From Phaseolus vulgaris (Eukaryota > Streptophyta > Magnoliopsida > Fabales > Fabaceae), in assembly GCF_000499845.2 (NCBI RefSeq), contig NC_023759.2, positions 46,470,672 through 46,534,671 on the forward strand: DNA of 64,000 nucleotides, written 5' to 3'. Under the pieces are notes generated by a model. The model had not been told where the DNA came from. It ran no database searches and saw nothing but the letters and a program-made list of their open reading frames with translations. Shown here one piece after another: positions 62,881 to 64,000 of this stretch (the first letter of the stretch is position 1; every line of letters begins with the position of its first letter). A program made the translations under genes and the position numbers.

Positions 62881-63890
62881 TTTTTAAATAAAAATAAATA
62901 TAAATAAAATAAAATAAAAATTATAAAACAAACAAGTAGTTAGCATGAGGTTGAGATTCCTTTTACTTTATACAAACATTTGAGCTAGTCATCTAATTAA
63001 GTTTAAATTCAATCTGGTCAAAACTTGAAGTTAGAACCATTCAATATTATAATACTATACCTTGCCCCTGTATTGTGTATAATTAAGTAAATAGAATAAA
63101 AGAAATTTTAAATTTTAAAAAATTATATTTTAAAGATATATATTTTTGAAATCATTGTATTTACGGTAAATACAATATAACATATGATATACAAAATATT
63201 TTTTGCTAAATAAAGTTTTATCATTAATAAAAAATAGTTAAAAAACTTATAATTTTAAGAAAACATTAAAATAATTTTGGATTGAACATAGTAAACATAA
63301 TTCAAACTTGATTTATTTTCAAGATATTGTGAAAAGGAATATGCTATAAATTTGAAACAGTAGACTGTGTTATTTAAACAAAAATCAAGCTTGGATACAA
63401 ATAACAGTAGACTGTGTTATTTAACCAGGAATCAAACTTTAATATAACCATTTTGGTATGAAATAATTCACTTATTTAAAATAGATAAAATTTACTTATT
63501 AAAATAAATGATATTTTTTATTTAAATAAGTAAAAAATCACTTATTTTTAAAACAAGCAGGTTAGACAAATACATAAAATGTTTGTTATTAAACAAGTTC
63601 TTAACAAAAAGCACTATCAAATTGATAATTGATAAAAAAAAATTAGCAATGATATTTATATTTTTTTTATAGCTATATAAACAGCAAAAGAGTGTCATAT
63701 AATGAAGAAATAAATACAAGATATGATAAAAAAATGATAAAATATAATACAATAAAGTTTTATTCTAGAATTAAGTTATTCAAAAAAACATTTCGTAAGA
63801 TTTGGAGTTTCGCTAAACGGGTCGTCATTGTGACCCGAATTGAGTCGGGTTTAACACTGTGCGAAAAAAGTGATAAATAAATTCATCAGA
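62881..63890. other. AT-rich spacer
   Basis: No gene is seen. A 37-38-bp direct repeat lies at 63358-63443: two copies of ACAGTAGACTGTGTTATTTA, followed by related ATCAA/CTTG words. Confidence 0.6.
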
Positions 63891-63899
63891 CCCTCTCCA

Positions 63900-63908
63900 A
63901 AACCCTAG
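63900..63908 (+). promoter_or_regulatory. Telo-box motif AAACCCTAG
   Basis: The telo-box lies about 65 bp before the ATG, within or next to the leader. Telo-boxes are characteristic of plant ribosomal-protein and translation-factor genes. Confidence 0.6.
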
Positions 63909-63971
63909 CACAATTTTCTCCCTCGGTGACGGCAGCAGCAGCGGCGGCGGCGACGAGAAGCTCCATTCGCA

Positions 63972-64000
63972 ATGGTAAGTTTCCCTCAACGTTGTTGCAA
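63972..64000 (+). CDS. 5' end of a gene whose first coding exon is only ATG (partial)
   Basis: ATG at 63972-63974 is followed directly by the strong donor GTAAGT, so the first coding exon probably holds only the start codon. The leader contains AAACCCTAG and a GC-rich CAGCAGCAGCGGCGGCGGCG stretch. This layout (telo-box, short leader, intron right after ATG) is typical of ribosomal-protein genes, but the protein lies beyond the window and cannot be named. The GC-rich leader contrasts with the AT-rich DNA upstream. Confidence 0.6.

Overview
This is a plant nuclear chromosome segment, most likely from a legume (inference). Genes are split by short introns and separated by very AT-rich DNA. Several transposon families typical of dicots are present. 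The proteins (a Golgi UDP-xylose synthase, exocyst SEC15B, UTP14, LEA_3 proteins, a DUF538 protein) are plant-specific or plant-type. There are no operons and no bacterial-type signals. I saw no tRNA or rRNA gene.

Layout. 1-1690: a GC- and CpG-rich 26-bp minisatellite that runs off the left edge. 3460-9068 (+): UDP-glucuronate decarboxylase (UXS), seven exons. Its first intron is an AT-AC (U12-type) intron, its second holds a large foldback element, and its fifth holds a decayed copia retrotransposon. 9867-13744 (-): a monoacylglycerol-lipase-like hydrolase in eight exons, convergent with UXS. 14.7-15.2 kb: a dead LINE RNase H fragment. 18054-22736: a complete, very young LTR retrotransposon on the minus strand that carries gag but no reverse transcriptase or integrase, with near-identical 1009-bp LTRs and a GTTAA target duplication. 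23.5-24.5 kb: a second LINE fragment. 26693-29084 (+): a seven-exon LCMT-type methyltransferase whose first intron starts with GC. 30518-37052 (-): UTP14 in eleven exons. 37.1-42.6 kb: AT-rich spacer. 42749-43186 and 45124-45537 (+): two tandem LEA_3 (LEA5/SAG21-type) genes. 49235-50137: a non-autonomous hAT element with a perfect 8-bp target duplication and a captured LINE piece. 50872-51471 (-): a leucine-rich-repeat pseudogene. 53411-53881 (-): a DUF538 secreted protein. 56913-59312 (-): intronless SEC15B. 60687-61504: a probable small Helitron. 61.98-62.88 kb: a decayed copia reverse transcriptase/RNase H fragment. 63972 onward (+): the start of a gene whose first coding exon is only ATG, with a telo-box leader as in ribosomal-protein genes.

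The genes do not form a pathway. They are housekeeping functions (cell-wall sugar nucleotide supply, lipid hydrolysis, rRNA processing, exocytosis) plus stress-related LEA genes. I found no convincing undescribed multi-gene system. The most interesting items are the AT-AC intron in UXS, the gag-only retrotransposon with its palindrome-rich promoter, and the LINE piece inside the hAT element. All coordinates, splice sites and frames were worked out by reading the sequence. Exon sums were checked for frame consistency, but no alignment or database search was run.
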